This document shows, piece by piece, positions 9,439 to 17,974 of a stretch of DNA of 64,000 bases. The stretch comes from Methylibium rhizosphaerae (lineage in GTDB: Bacteria; Pseudomonadota; Gammaproteobacteria; Burkholderiales; Burkholderiaceae_C), in contig NZ_SWAR01000001.1 in the NCBI RefSeq assembly GCF_006386545.1, positions 186,001-250,000 of the forward strand. Reading direction: 5' to 3'. The notes under the pieces were generated by a model. It ran no database searches. It saw nothing but the letters and a program-made list of their open reading frames with translations, and was not told the DNA's origin. A program made the position numbers and the translations under genes. Position 1 is the first letter of the stretch. Each line of letters opens with the position of its first letter.

Positions 9439-10224
9439 TCAGGATCCTGAGGTTGTCAGTGCATCGGCCGCGGCAGCCGGCTCGGCGGCCTCGACACCAC
9501 CGAAGCGCCGTTCGCGGCCTGCATAGGCAACGAGGGCGGCGTCCAGCTCCGCCTCGCCGAAGTCCGGCCACAGGCAATCGGTGAAATGGAGCTCGGAGTA
9601 GGCGATCTGCCAGAGCAGGAAGTTGGACACGCGCAGCTCGCCCCCGGTGCGGATGAAGAGGTCGGGGTCGGGCGCGTGCTTCAGCGCCATGAACTGCGCA
9701 AGCCTGGCTTCATCGAGCTGGTCGGCCGCGACACCGGCCTCGATGGCCCGGCGGCACGCTTGCAGCACGTCCCAGCGGCCACCGTAGTTGAACGCGACCG
9801 TGAGGTGGATGCGCGTGTTGTGCGCGGTTGCGGCCTCTGCCTGCGCCAGCGCTGCGCGCACCTTGTCGGACACGGTCGAGAGGTCGCCGACGATGCGGAT
9901 GCGCACGCCTTCGGTCGTCATCTTGGCCAGGTGATTGGCCACAGTGGCGAGCGCCAGCCCCATCAGGCCGGAGACCTCTTCCTGAGGCCGCTTCCAGTTC
10001 TCGGACGAGAAGGCAAAGACCGTGAGGTACTCGACTCCGCGGTCGGCACTGGCCTTGACCGTGCGGACCAGGGCATCGACGCCGTGCTTGTGGCCGAACA
10101 CGCGCGGCATGAAGCGCTTCTTGGCCCAGCGGCCGTTGCCGTCCATCACGATGGCGATGTGGCGGGGAACGGTCGCGACGACGGGCTCCCGCTTCACGGC
10201 GGAACGCAGCTTGAACAGTGCCAT
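9439..10224 (-). CDS. uppS: Undecaprenyl diphosphate synthase (cis-prenyltransferase)
   Basis: Condenses farnesyl diphosphate with eight isopentenyl diphosphates to give the C55 carrier used for peptidoglycan and O-antigen. The 261-aa protein has all family motifs: MDGNGRWAKKR (catalytic Asp), SSENWKRP, NYGGRWD, and the C-terminal RTGGELRVSNFLLWQ followed by AYSELHFTD. It lies between frr and cdsA, the usual proteobacterial order. Twenty-two bases separate it from frr. The C-terminal tail is Ala/Glu-rich. Confidence 0.96.
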   Translation of the reverse strand: MALFKLRSAVKREPVVATVPRHIAIVMDGNGRWAKKRFMPRVFGHKHGVDALVRTVKASADRGVEYLTVFAFSSENWKRPQEEVSGLMGLALATVANHLAKMTTEGVRIRIVGDLSTVSDKVRAALAQAEAATAHNTRIHLTVAFNYGGRWDVLQACRRAIEAGVAADQLDEARLAQFMALKHAPDPDLFIRTGGELRVSNFLLWQIAYSELHFTDCLWPDFGEAELDAALVAYAGRERRFGGVEAAEPAAAADALTTSGS

Positions 10225-10246
10225 GTTGCCGACGGAATCCGGCCGG

Positions 10247-10807
10247 TCAGACGGCCATGATCTCCGCTTCCTTGCCGTGGATCAGCTTGTCGATCTCGGC
10301 AATGGTGCGGTCGGTGAGCTTCTGCACTTCGTCTTGCGAGCGGCGCTCTTCGTCTTCGGTGATGGCCTTGTCCTTGAGCAGCTTCTTGGCATGCTCGTTG
10401 GCGTCGCGGCGCAGGTTGCGCACTGCCACCTTGGCTTCTTCGCCGGTATGCCGGACCACCTTGGTGAGTTCCTTGCGGCGCTCTTCGGTCAGGGCAGGCA
10501 TCGGCACGCGCAGCAGGTCGCCCTGCGCCGCGGGGTTGAGGCCCAAGTCGGACTCGCGGATCGCCTTCTCGATCTTCGGGCCCATGCCCTTCTCCCAAGG
10601 CTGCACGCTGATGGTCCGGGCATCGAGCAGGCTCACGTTGGCCACCTGGCTCAGCGGCACCATCGAGCCGTAGTACTCCACGTGCACCTGGTCGAGCAGG
10701 CCGGTATGGGCGCGGCCGGTGCGGATCTTGGTGAGTTCGTTCTTGAACGCTTCGATCGACCGAGCCATCTTCTGCTCGGCGGTCTTCCTGATATCTGCAA
10801 TCGTCAT
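10247..10807 (-). CDS. frr: Ribosome recycling factor
   Basis: With EF-G, splits post-termination ribosomes for another round of translation. The 186-aa length is typical. The sequence shows the three-helix-bundle domain ([20 protein letters not shown] at the N terminus, coiled helices at the C terminus) and the conserved start of domain [14 protein letters not shown]. The tRNA-mimic face includes [11 protein letters not shown]. It lies 24 bases after pyrH in the standard pyrH-frr-uppS order, so it is co-transcribed with its neighbours. Confidence 0.97.
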   Translation of the reverse strand: MTIADIRKTAEQKMARSIEAFKNELTKIRTGRAHTGLLDQVHVEYYGSMVPLSQVANVSLLDARTISVQPWEKGMGPKIEKAIRESDLGLNPAAQGDLLRVPMPALTEERRKELTKVVRHTGEEAKVAVRNLRRDANEHAKKLLKDKAITEDEERRSQDEVQKLTDRTIAEIDKLIHGKEAEIMAV

Positions 10808-10831
10808 CGTCTGCTCCTCAAACGTGGCGCA

Positions 10832-11542
10832 TCAAACGTGGACCAGCGTGCCCTCGTCCTCGCCCATCACCACGCGCTTCAGGGCCCCCGGCTTGAAGAT
10901 GCTGAACACCTTGATGGGCAGCTTCTGGTCGCGGCACAGCGCGAAGGCCGTGGCATCGAGCACCTGCAGGTTCTTGACGATGGCTTCGTCGAAGCTGATC
11001 TGGCTGTAGCGCGTGGCGGTCGGGTCCTTCTTGGGATCGGCCGTATAGACGCCGTCGACCTTGGTGGCCTTGAGCACCACCTCGGCGCCGATCTCGGCGC
11101 CGCGCAGCGCCGCGGCCGTGTCGGTGGTGAAGAACGGGTTGCCCGTGCCGGCAGCGAACACGACCACCTTGCCTTCTTCGAGGTACTGCAGCGCCTTCGG
11201 GCGCACATAGGGCTCGACCACCTGCTCGATGCTGATGGCGGACATCACGCGGGCCGTCATGCCTTCCTGTCGCATCGTGTCGGCCAGCGCCAGCGAATTC
11301 ATCACCGTGGCCAGCATGCCCATGTAGTCGGCGGTCGCACGGTCCATGCCGACCGAGCCGCCCGCCACGCCGCGGAAGATGTTGCCGCCGCCGATCACCA
11401 CCGCCACCTCGCAGCCGAGCCTGGTCACCTCCTGCACCTCGCGCACCATTCGAACGATGGTCGCACGGTTGATGCCGTAGGCGTCGTCGCCCATCAGCGC
11501 CTCACCGGAGAGTTTGAGCAGGATGCGCTTGTACGCCGGCAT
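10832..11542 (-). CDS. pyrH: Uridylate kinase PyrH
   Basis: Phosphorylates UMP to UDP with ATP; a hexameric enzyme of the amino-acid-kinase fold rather than of the eukaryotic UMP-kinase type. The 236-aa product contains KLSGEALMG (phosphate binding), the glycine loop GGGNIFRG and the C-terminal [15 protein letters not shown] good Shine-Dalgarno (AAGGGAG) precedes the ATG. The 60-base gap from tsf shows no terminator, so it is probably read with tsf. Confidence 0.97.
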   Translation of the reverse strand: MPAYKRILLKLSGEALMGDDAYGINRATIVRMVREVQEVTRLGCEVAVVIGGGNIFRGVAGGSVGMDRATADYMGMLATVMNSLALADTMRQEGMTARVMSAISIEQVVEPYVRPKALQYLEEGKVVVFAAGTGNPFFTTDTAAALRGAEIGAEVVLKATKVDGVYTADPKKDPTATRYSQISFDEAIVKNLQVLDATAFALCRDQKLPIKVFSIFKPGALKRVVMGEDEGTLVHV

Positions 11543-11602
11543 TCAGGGCTCCCTTGTCGAGATGGTGGCGAAGTGTAGGTGAAACGTCGGTGGCAACCGG
11601 CC

Positions 11603-12493
11603 TTACTGGCCCTTGGCAGCGGCGACCTGCGCAGCCACTTCGGCGGCGAAATCGTCCTGCTTCTTCTCGATGCCTTCGCCCACCACGTAGAGGGTGAACG
11701 CCTTGACCGCAGTGTTGGCAGCCTTGAGCATCTGTTCCACCGTCTGCTTGTCGTTCTTCACGAAGGCCTGGTTGAACAGCGAGACTTCCTTGAGGTACTT
11801 CTGCACCGAGCCTTCGACCATCTTGGCGGCGATGTCGGCCGGCTTGCCGGATTCGGCAGCCTTGGCGGTCGCAACGGAACGCTCCTTCTCGATGAGGTCG
11901 GCCGGCACGTCGGCAGCCTGCAGCGCCACGGGCTTCATGGCGGCAACGTGCATCGCCACGTCCTTGGCGGCAACGTCGTCGCCGGTGTACTCGACCACCA
12001 CGCCGATGCGGGTGCCGTGCAGGTAGCTGGCCAGCTTGCTGTCGCCGGCAAATCGCTTGAAGCGGCGGATCGTCATGTTCTCGCCGATCTTGCCGACCAG
12101 GCCCTTGCGCACTTCTTCCACGGTGGGACCGAAGTCGCCCAGCGTCAGCGGCAGCGCCGACAGGGCCGCCACGTCGGCCGGGTTGTGCTTGGCCACCAGC
12201 TCGGCCAGGGCCTTGCCCAGCGCCAGGAAGCTGTCGTTCTTCGACACGAAGTCGGTTTCGCAGTTGATTTCGACCAGCGCACCGGTGGTGCCGTCGATGT
12301 GGGCAGCCACGATGCCTTCGGCGGTGATGCGCGATGCGGCCTTGCTGGCCTTGTTGCCCAGCTTGACGCGCAGGATCTCCTCGGCCTTGGCCATGTCGCC
12401 GTCTGCTTCGGTCAGGGCCTTCTTGCACTCCATCATCGGAGCGTCGGTCTTGGCGCGCAGGTCAGCGACCATGCTGGCGGTGATTGCAGGCAT
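11603..12493 (-). CDS. tsf: Translation elongation factor Ts
   Basis: Guanine-nucleotide exchange factor that recycles EF-Tu. The 296-aa product starts [16 protein letters not shown] and has the N-terminal UBA-like domain ([20 protein letters not shown]) followed by the EF-Ts core with [10 protein letters not shown], where the Asp-Phe pair inserts into EF-Tu. The open frame continues upstream, but ATG at 12493 matches the family start. It is separated from rpsB by an intrinsic attenuator, so its level relative to S2 is likely set there. Confidence 0.97.
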   Translation of the reverse strand: MPAITASMVADLRAKTDAPMMECKKALTEADGDMAKAEEILRVKLGNKASKAASRITAEGIVAAHIDGTTGALVEINCETDFVSKNDSFLALGKALAELVAKHNPADVAALSALPLTLGDFGPTVEEVRKGLVGKIGENMTIRRFKRFAGDSKLASYLHGTRIGVVVEYTGDDVAAKDVAMHVAAMKPVALQAADVPADLIEKERSVATAKAAESGKPADIAAKMVEGSVQKYLKEVSLFNQAFVKNDKQTVEQMLKAANTAVKAFTLYVVGEGIEKKQDDFAAEVAAQVAAAKGQ

Positions 12494-12553
12494 TGGGTTC
12501 TCCGTTCGGTTCGCCGTCGGCGCTCGCACCGCCGGCACACAAAAGATTCTGTT

Positions 12554-12583
12554 GAAAAAAAGGGGCTGAATCAGCCCCTTCTT
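12554..12583 (-). terminator. Intrinsic terminator/attenuator between rpsB and tsf
   Basis: Read on the minus strand, a perfect 10-base-pair inverted repeat (AAGGGGCTGA / TTCAGCCCCT) is followed by a run of T. This is a textbook Rho-independent signal in the rpsB-tsf gap. As both genes are normally co-transcribed, it probably acts as a partial terminator that sets the S2:EF-Ts ratio. Confidence 0.88.
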
Positions 12584-12614
12584 GTTGCGCTTGTCTGCGC
12601 GCGGGCTACCGGGC

Positions 12615-13358
12615 TCAGGCAGCGTCGCTGACTTCCACGAATTCGTCGCTGCTCTGGGCGGCCTGCACCACTTCGCTGACCGCGTTGGCCTTGCCTTCCA
12701 GCACGGCATCGGCGATCGCGCGGGCGTACAGCGCCACGGCCTTGGCCGAGTCATCGTTGCCGGGGATCACGTAGTCGATGCCTTCGGGCGAGTGGTTGGA
12801 GTCCACCACGCCGATCACCGGGATGCCGAGCTTCTGGGCTTCGGCCACGGCGATCTTGTGATAGCCGACGTCGATGACGAACAGCGCGTCAGGCAGCGCG
12901 TTCATGTCCTGGATGCCGCCGATGTCCTTCTCGAGCTTGGCGATCTCGCGCTGGAACATCAGCGCTTCCTTCTTGATCGCGGGCTGGGTGCCGGCCTCGA
13001 CCTGGGCCTGCATGTCCTTGAGCTTCTTCAGCGAACCCTTGACGGTCTTGAAGTTGGTCAGCATGCCGCCGAGCCAGCGCTGGTCGACGTAGGGCATGCC
13101 GGCGCGCTGGGCTTCCTGGGCCACCACTTCACGGGCCTGGCGCTTGGTGCCAACCATCAGGATGGTGCCGCGCTTGGACGCGAGCTGGCGGGCGAACTTC
13201 ATCGCCTCTTCGAAGAGCGGCAGCGTCTTCTCGAGGTTGATGATGTGGATCTTGTTGCGATGGCCAAAGATATAGGGGGCCATCTTGGGGTTCCAGAAGC
13301 GGGTCTGGTGTCCGAAATGGACGCCCGCTTCCAGCATTTCACGCATAGTGAAGGGCAT
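12615..13358 (-). CDS. rpsB: 30S ribosomal protein S2
   Basis: Small-subunit ribosomal protein needed for S1 docking. The 247-aa product begins [20 protein letters not shown], with the family signatures [11 protein letters not shown] and [20 protein letters not shown]. The frame is open far upstream because of the high GC content, but ATG at 13358 matches the family start. It is the first gene of the 14-gene minus-strand cluster down to lpxB. It diverges from an amidase gene across 180 bases that must hold the cluster's main promoter. Confidence 0.97.
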   Translation of the reverse strand: MPFTMREMLEAGVHFGHQTRFWNPKMAPYIFGHRNKIHIINLEKTLPLFEEAMKFARQLASKRGTILMVGTKRQAREVVAQEAQRAGMPYVDQRWLGGMLTNFKTVKGSLKKLKDMQAQVEAGTQPAIKKEALMFQREIAKLEKDIGGIQDMNALPDALFVIDVGYHKIAVAEAQKLGIPVIGVVDSNHSPEGIDYVIPGNDDSAKAVALYARAIADAVLEGKANAVSEVVQAAQSSDEFVEVSDAA

Positions 13359-13524
13359 GGATGCTCCAAAGGTTGTGTCTAAAATCCGGCCTGAATTGCA
13401 AACGGCTGCATCAAATGCAACGCCTTCTGCAACACCTTCTGGTGGCCGGGTTTGCGAGTTGTTCATCCGCTGCAAGCCCGCCTCAGGAGTCCCTGGCACA
13501 GGCCGCATCCGGATAAACCCAGAG

Positions 13525-13530
13525 AGTATA
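13525..13530 (-). promoter_or_regulatory. Candidate -10 box (TATACT) for rpsB
   Basis: A TATACT hexamer on the minus strand lies about 165 bases upstream of rpsB and just before the start of the divergent amidase gene. The -35 region at 17-18 bases spacing is poor. If used, it gives a long rpsB leader, which would suit S2 autoregulation, but that is inference. Confidence 0.35.
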
Positions 13531-13538
13531 GCACCCAG

Positions 13539-14906
13539 ATGGCAGACGACTTGATCGCCGCCCGCGAGCACGTGCGCAACGGCACCCGCACCGCCGGCGA
13601 CCTGCTCGACGCCTGCCTCGCCGCCGCGGCATTGCCTGCTGCGCACTTCGCCTTCACCAGGCTGCGTGCGGACGACGCCGCAGCCGCGGCCCGTGCGGCC
13701 GACCATGCCCGTGCCGCCGGCCAGCCGGTCTCCCCGCTCGCCGGGCTGGCGGTGAGCGTGAAGGACCTGTTCGATGTGCGCGGTGAAGTGACGACCGCCG
13801 GATCGAAGGTGCTGCGCGACGCCGCGCCGGCCACCACCGACGCTGCAGCGGTCGCCCGCCTGCGCCGGGCCGGCGCTGCCCTGATCGGGCGCAGCAACAT
13901 GACGGAGTTCGCGTTCTCGGGAGTCGGCATCAACCCGCACTACGGCACGCCGGCCAACGTGGCCACGGCCCGCCTGGGCGACGCGACGCCGCGCATCCCG
14001 GGAGGCTCGACCTCCGGCGGCGCCGTCTCGGTGGCGAGCGGGGCCGCCCTGGCCGCGCTCGGCTCCGACACTGCCGGCTCCATTCGCATCCCGGCCGCGC
14101 TGCAGGGGCTGGTGGGCTTCAAGAACACCGCTTCGCTCACGCCCACGGCCGGTGCGCTGCCGCTGTCGACCACGCTGGACACGGTGTGTGCCATCACCCG
14201 CACGGTGCGCGACGCCGTGCTGCTGCACGAGGTGCTGGCCGACCGCCAGGTCGTGCTCGAAGGGCGGCCGCTGCGCGCCAGCCGTTTCGGCGTGGCGCGC
14301 GCGGTGATGCAGGAAGGCCTAGACCCCTCGGTGGCACGCGCCTTCGATGCCAGCCTCGATACGCTGTCGAAAGCCGGCGCCTGCATCGAGGAACTGCCGC
14401 TTCCCGAGATCTCCGAACTTGCCGGCATGCAGGCCCGCGGCAGTTTTTCCGCCGCCGAGGCGTGGGCCTGGCATCGTGAACTGCTGGCCGGGCACGAGTC
14501 CGACTACGACCACCGCGTCGCCAGGCGCATCCGCATCGGCGAAACCATGTCCGCAGCCGACTATGTCGACCTGCACCGCAACCGGCGCGAGTGGATGGTG
14601 CGCATGCACGCCGCCCTCCGCGGTTTCGACGCCGTGCTGTCGCCCACGGTGCCGATCCCGGCCCCGCCGATCGCCGGGCTGGAGGGCGACGACGACGCCT
14701 TCTTCCACACCAACGCCCTGCTGTTGCGCAACACCATCGTGGTGAACCTGCTCGACGGCTGCGCCATCACCCTGCCCTGCCAGGCGCCGGGCACGCCCCC
14801 GGTCGGCCTGATGCTGTGGGCACCCGGCCACCGCGACGACCGCCTGCTCGACACGGCGCTGGCCGTCGAGGCCGCCCTGCTCGCAAGGACCAAGGCCACT
14901 ACATGA
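13539..14906 (+). CDS. Amidase-signature family amidase
   Basis: Serine amidohydrolase of the amidase-signature family (GatA/AtzF relatives); the substrate is unknown. The 455-aa product carries the catalytic Lys in [10 protein letters not shown] (K75), the Gly/Ser-rich loop GGSTSGGA (cis-Ser near 159) and the nucleophile in [12 protein letters not shown] (S181). The downstream motif GLVGFKNT is also typical. The start ATG at 13539 was chosen because upstream residues are unlike the family. No gatB or gatC adjoins it, so a GatCAB role is unlikely. Its stop overlaps the following dadA-like start as ATGA, suggesting linked catabolism of an amide or N-acyl compound. Confidence 0.88.
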   Translation: MADDLIAAREHVRNGTRTAGDLLDACLAAAALPAAHFAFTRLRADDAAAAARAADHARAAGQPVSPLAGLAVSVKDLFDVRGEVTTAGSKVLRDAAPATTDAAAVARLRRAGAALIGRSNMTEFAFSGVGINPHYGTPANVATARLGDATPRIPGGSTSGGAVSVASGAALAALGSDTAGSIRIPAALQGLVGFKNTASLTPTAGALPLSTTLDTVCAITRTVRDAVLLHEVLADRQVVLEGRPLRASRFGVARAVMQEGLDPSVARAFDASLDTLSKAGACIEELPLPEISELAGMQARGSFSAAEAWAWHRELLAGHESDYDHRVARRIRIGETMSAADYVDLHRNRREWMVRMHAALRGFDAVLSPTVPIPAPPIAGLEGDDDAFFHTNALLLRNTIVVNLLDGCAITLPCQAPGTPPVGLMLWAPGHRDDRLLDTALAVEAALLARTKATT

Positions 14907-16294
14907 GAGTTGCAGTCATCGGTGCCGGCATCATCGGCACCACCACGGCCCACGAGCTGGCGGCCGATGGGCATGAAGTGACCGTGTTCGAACGGCGCGG
15001 CGGCGTCGCGGCCGAGGCAAGCTTCGCCAACGCAGGACTCGTGGCGCCGGGATACGTCACCCCCTGGGCCGCCCCCGGCATGCCCGGCAAGATCGCCCGC
15101 TACCTGTTCAGCCGCCATGCCCCGGTGCGGTGGAAACCTTCGTTCGATGCCGCGCAATGGAACTGGATCCTGCGATGGCTCAAGGCATGCAAGCCCGAGG
15201 TCTACCAGCGCAATCGGGTCGACCTCTATGCGCTGGCCCAGTACAGCCGCGCGCGCCTGCACAGCCTCACCCAGTCGCTGCGGCTCGACTACGAGCGCTC
15301 CCAGGGCTATCTCGTGCTGTTGCGCAACGATGAAGACCGCGCGCTGGCGGAACCCGGCCTGGCGATGCTGCGCGAACTGGGCGTGAGCTTCCGCGAGCTC
15401 GACGCGCAACAGTGCCGCGCGGTGGAGCCCGCGCTCAACGCCGCGCAGGCGCTGCACGGCGGCATCCACCTGCCGCAGGACGAGGTCGGCAACTGCCGGC
15501 AGTTCGCCCACCTGTTGCGCGATGCCGCCGAGCGGCGCGGCGTGGAATTCCGGTTCGCGACCGAGGTGTCCACCATCGGCACCGAGCAGGGTCGACCCAT
15601 GCTGCGGGTGGAGCAGCACGCGCTGACCACAGGCTTTGCTGCCAGCCGCGGCGCAGTGCCCACCACGGGGCCCGGCGGCCTGGACCACAAGCGCAATCGA
15701 CATGAAAGCCTGAAGCGGCGCAGCCAGGCCGCAGCCCGTTACCTCGATCCGGTGAGCAACGAACGCTTCGATGCCGTGGTCATCTGCGCTGGGGTGGCGT
15801 CCGTCCGCCTGGTGCAGCAGCTCGGCCTGCACGTGCCGCTGCTGCCGGTGTACGGCTATTCGCTGACCGTGCCGCTGCGCGCGCCGGAGCGCGGTCCGCG
15901 ATCGGCCCTGATGGACGAGCGCTACAAGATCGCCATCAGCCGCCTGGGCCAGAGAGTGCGCGTGGCCGGCAGCGCCGAAATCGGCGGCCATCCGGAACGC
16001 CACAGCGAGGCAGCCATCGCGACGCTCTACAAGGTGCTGGACGACTGGTTCCCCGGTGCCGGCCACCTGGCACGGCCGCAGCTGTGGAAGGGCGCGCGCC
16101 CGATGCTGCCGGACGGTCCGCCGCTGATCGGCGCCAGCGGCCAACCCGGTGTGTGGCTCAACCTCGGGCACGGCTCCAGCGGCTGGGCCCTGTCCTGCGG
16201 CAGCGCGCGGCTGCTGGCCGACCTGATGGGCAACCGCGCACCGGCCGTCGACGTGCGGGGCTTCAGCGCCGAACGCTACCGGCATCGCAGTTGA
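14903..16294 (+). CDS. dadA: DadA-like FAD-dependent D-amino-acid dehydrogenase
   Basis: Flavoprotein that oxidatively deaminates D-amino acids and passes electrons to the respiratory chain. The N terminus has the FAD Rossmann motif VIGAGIIGTTTAHELAADG. Next come the DadA features NAGLVAPGYVTPWAAPGMP and DEVGNCRQFAHLL, and near the C terminus WLNLGHGSSGWALSCGS. At 463 aa it exceeds the usual ~430. About 45 extra residues, rich in R, A and G, lie between FRFATEVSTIG and FDAVVICAG, where homologues have a short link. It is translationally coupled to the amidase. The enzyme class is firm; the exact substrate is not. Confidence 0.87.
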   Translation: MRVAVIGAGIIGTTTAHELAADGHEVTVFERRGGVAAEASFANAGLVAPGYVTPWAAPGMPGKIARYLFSRHAPVRWKPSFDAAQWNWILRWLKACKPEVYQRNRVDLYALAQYSRARLHSLTQSLRLDYERSQGYLVLLRNDEDRALAEPGLAMLRELGVSFRELDAQQCRAVEPALNAAQALHGGIHLPQDEVGNCRQFAHLLRDAAERRGVEFRFATEVSTIGTEQGRPMLRVEQHALTTGFAASRGAVPTTGPGGLDHKRNRHESLKRRSQAAARYLDPVSNERFDAVVICAGVASVRLVQQLGLHVPLLPVYGYSLTVPLRAPERGPRSALMDERYKIAISRLGQRVRVAGSAEIGGHPERHSEAAIATLYKVLDDWFPGAGHLARPQLWKGARPMLPDGPPLIGASGQPGVWLNLGHGSSGWALSCGSARLLADLMGNRAPAVDVRGFSAERYRHRS

Positions 16295-16318
16295 GCCGAT
16301 CGGCTTGCACACCGGGCG

Positions 16319-17896
16319 GTGCACCGCTACCGTCGGCCCATGCATGGCCGTCCCGACACTGCGCTGCAGCGCATCCTCCCCCCTCCCGCAAGTGCCGCCG
16401 CCCCCTCGGACGGCTGGCCTCTGCATGACACGGCGGCCAGCCGCGAGATCGAGGCCGCCCTGGCGGCCGCACTGCCGCCCCACTCGCTGATGCAGCGAGC
16501 CGGCCTTGCCGTGGCCCGCCTGTCCATGGCTGTGCAACCTCACGCAAGGCGGGTATGGGCCGCCGCAGGCCCCGGCAACAACGGCGGCGATGCACTCGAG
16601 GCGGCGTTCCACCTGCATCGCGCCGGGCGCGCGGTCAGCGTGTCCCTGCTGGGCGACGCCTCGCGGCTGCCGGCCGATGCCCAGGCCTCCTTGCGGCGCG
16701 CCCGCGAGGCGGGCGTTTCGATCAGCACCACAGCGGCCCCTCCACAACGGCTCACATCCGCCGATCTGGTGCTCGACGGCCTGCTGGGCCTCGGACTGAG
16801 TCGCCCGCCCGCCGCAGAGGTGGCCGCAGCGATCGGCGCCCTCGGCAGGGGCGAGACCCCCGTGCTGGCGATCGACCTGCCGTCGGGACTGGGCGCCGAC
16901 AGCGGCCAGCCGCTCGATGCCGCATGCTGCGTGCATGCCCGCTGGACGCTTTGCCTGCTGACGCTCAAGCCCGGCCTGTTCACCGGCAGCGGCCGCGACC
17001 ATGTCGGCGAAGTCTGGTTCGATGGCCTGCGCGCAGACATCGACGCCGGGCCGCCGGCCGGCGCGCGGCTGCTCACCGCCTCGCCTGCGGCACGCCTGCG
17101 GCCACGGCGGCGGCATGCTCACCACAAGGGAAGCTACGGCGACCTCTGGGTGGTGGGTGGCGCGCCGTCGATGACCGGCGCGGCGCTGCTGGCCTCGCGT
17201 GCTGCCCTGCATGCCGGGGCCGGGCGCGTGTATGTGCATCTGCTCGACGACGAGTACAACCCCGGCTGCGACCCGGCGCATCCCGAGCTCATGTTTCGCC
17301 GTCGTGCTCCCGGCGGCGACACGCTGGCCGCAGCTACCGTGGTGTGCGGCTGTGGCGGCGGCGAGGTGGTGGGCGCAGCGCTGCCGGCACTGCTGCTGCG
17401 CAGCCGCAGGCTGCTGCTCGACGCGGACGCCCTCAACGCGGCGGCTGCCGATGCGCAACTGGCGCAGCGCCTGGCAGCGCGCAGGTCGCACGGCCTGCAG
17501 ACGGTGCTGACGCCACACCCGCTCGAAGCTGCCCGCCTGCTGGACTGCACGACGGCGCAGGTACAGGCCGATCGTCTGCAGGCGGCCCGTCAGCTGGCAG
17601 AACGCTTCCAGGCGGTCGTGGTGCTCAAGGGGTCCGGCAGCGTCGTCGCAGCCCCGAAGCTGGCGCCCTCGGTCAATGCCAGCGGCAATGCAGCACTGGC
17701 CAGCCCGGGCACCGGGGACGTGCTGGCCGGCTGGGTCGGCGGCCTGTGGTCGCAGGGACTCGACGCGTTCGACGCCGCCCGGCTGGGCGTGTACGAGCAC
17801 GGCGCCGCGGCGGATGCCTGGGTTGCCGAACACGGCGACGATGTGCGGCCGCTTCCGGCGGCGCTGCTGTTGCAAAGGCTGCTCGGCGGCGCCTGA
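16319..17896 (+). CDS. nnr: Bifunctional NAD(P)H-hydrate epimerase / ADP-dependent dehydratase
   Basis: Repairs hydrated NAD(P)H: the N-terminal YjeF_N domain epimerises R- and S-NAD(P)HX, and the C-terminal ribokinase-like domain dehydrates S-NAD(P)HX using ADP. Epimerase motifs are GPGNNGGDA (around residue 82) and DLPSGLGADSG. Dehydratase motifs are HKGSYGDLWVVGG, LTPHPLEAARLL, and SPGTGDVLAG near the C terminus. Full length is 525 aa from a GTG at 16319; ATG at 16340 is an equally plausible start, as neither has a clear Shine-Dalgarno. It follows dadA by 24 bases. The terminator just downstream is shared with the convergent gene. Confidence 0.92.
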   Translation: MHRYRRPMHGRPDTALQRILPPPASAAAPSDGWPLHDTAASREIEAALAAALPPHSLMQRAGLAVARLSMAVQPHARRVWAAAGPGNNGGDALEAAFHLHRAGRAVSVSLLGDASRLPADAQASLRRAREAGVSISTTAAPPQRLTSADLVLDGLLGLGLSRPPAAEVAAAIGALGRGETPVLAIDLPSGLGADSGQPLDAACCVHARWTLCLLTLKPGLFTGSGRDHVGEVWFDGLRADIDAGPPAGARLLTASPAARLRPRRRHAHHKGSYGDLWVVGGAPSMTGAALLASRAALHAGAGRVYVHLLDDEYNPGCDPAHPELMFRRRAPGGDTLAAATVVCGCGGGEVVGAALPALLLRSRRLLLDADALNAAAADAQLAQRLAARRSHGLQTVLTPHPLEAARLLDCTTAQVQADRLQAARQLAERFQAVVVLKGSGSVVAAPKLAPSVNASGNAALASPGTGDVLAGWVGGLWSQGLDAFDAARLGVYEHGAAADAWVAEHGDDVRPLPAALLLQRLLGGA

Positions 17897-17900
17897 AAGC

Positions 17901-17936
17901 GAAAAGCCTCGCGGCGTTGAGCCGCGAGGCCTTCCG
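17901..17936. terminator. Bidirectional terminator between nnr and the M14 peptidase gene
   Basis: A 10-base-pair stem (GCCTCGCGGC, loop GTTGA, GCCGCGAGGC) lies between the convergent 3' ends. It is flanked by AAAA on the left, which reads as TTTTCGCTTT on the minus strand, and by a weaker CTTCC on the right. It should stop minus-strand transcription better than plus. Confidence 0.75.
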
Positions 17937-17974
17937 TGCCTGGCACAGTGACGGGCGCGAGGCGCCCGCCTGCA

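Noticed and set aside
14561-17875. A 1,104-codon open frame on the minus strand opposite amidase, dadA and nnr
   Set aside because: It spans three genes with strong family motifs on the other strand and shows only Arg/Gln/Gly/Ala-rich low-complexity sequence.
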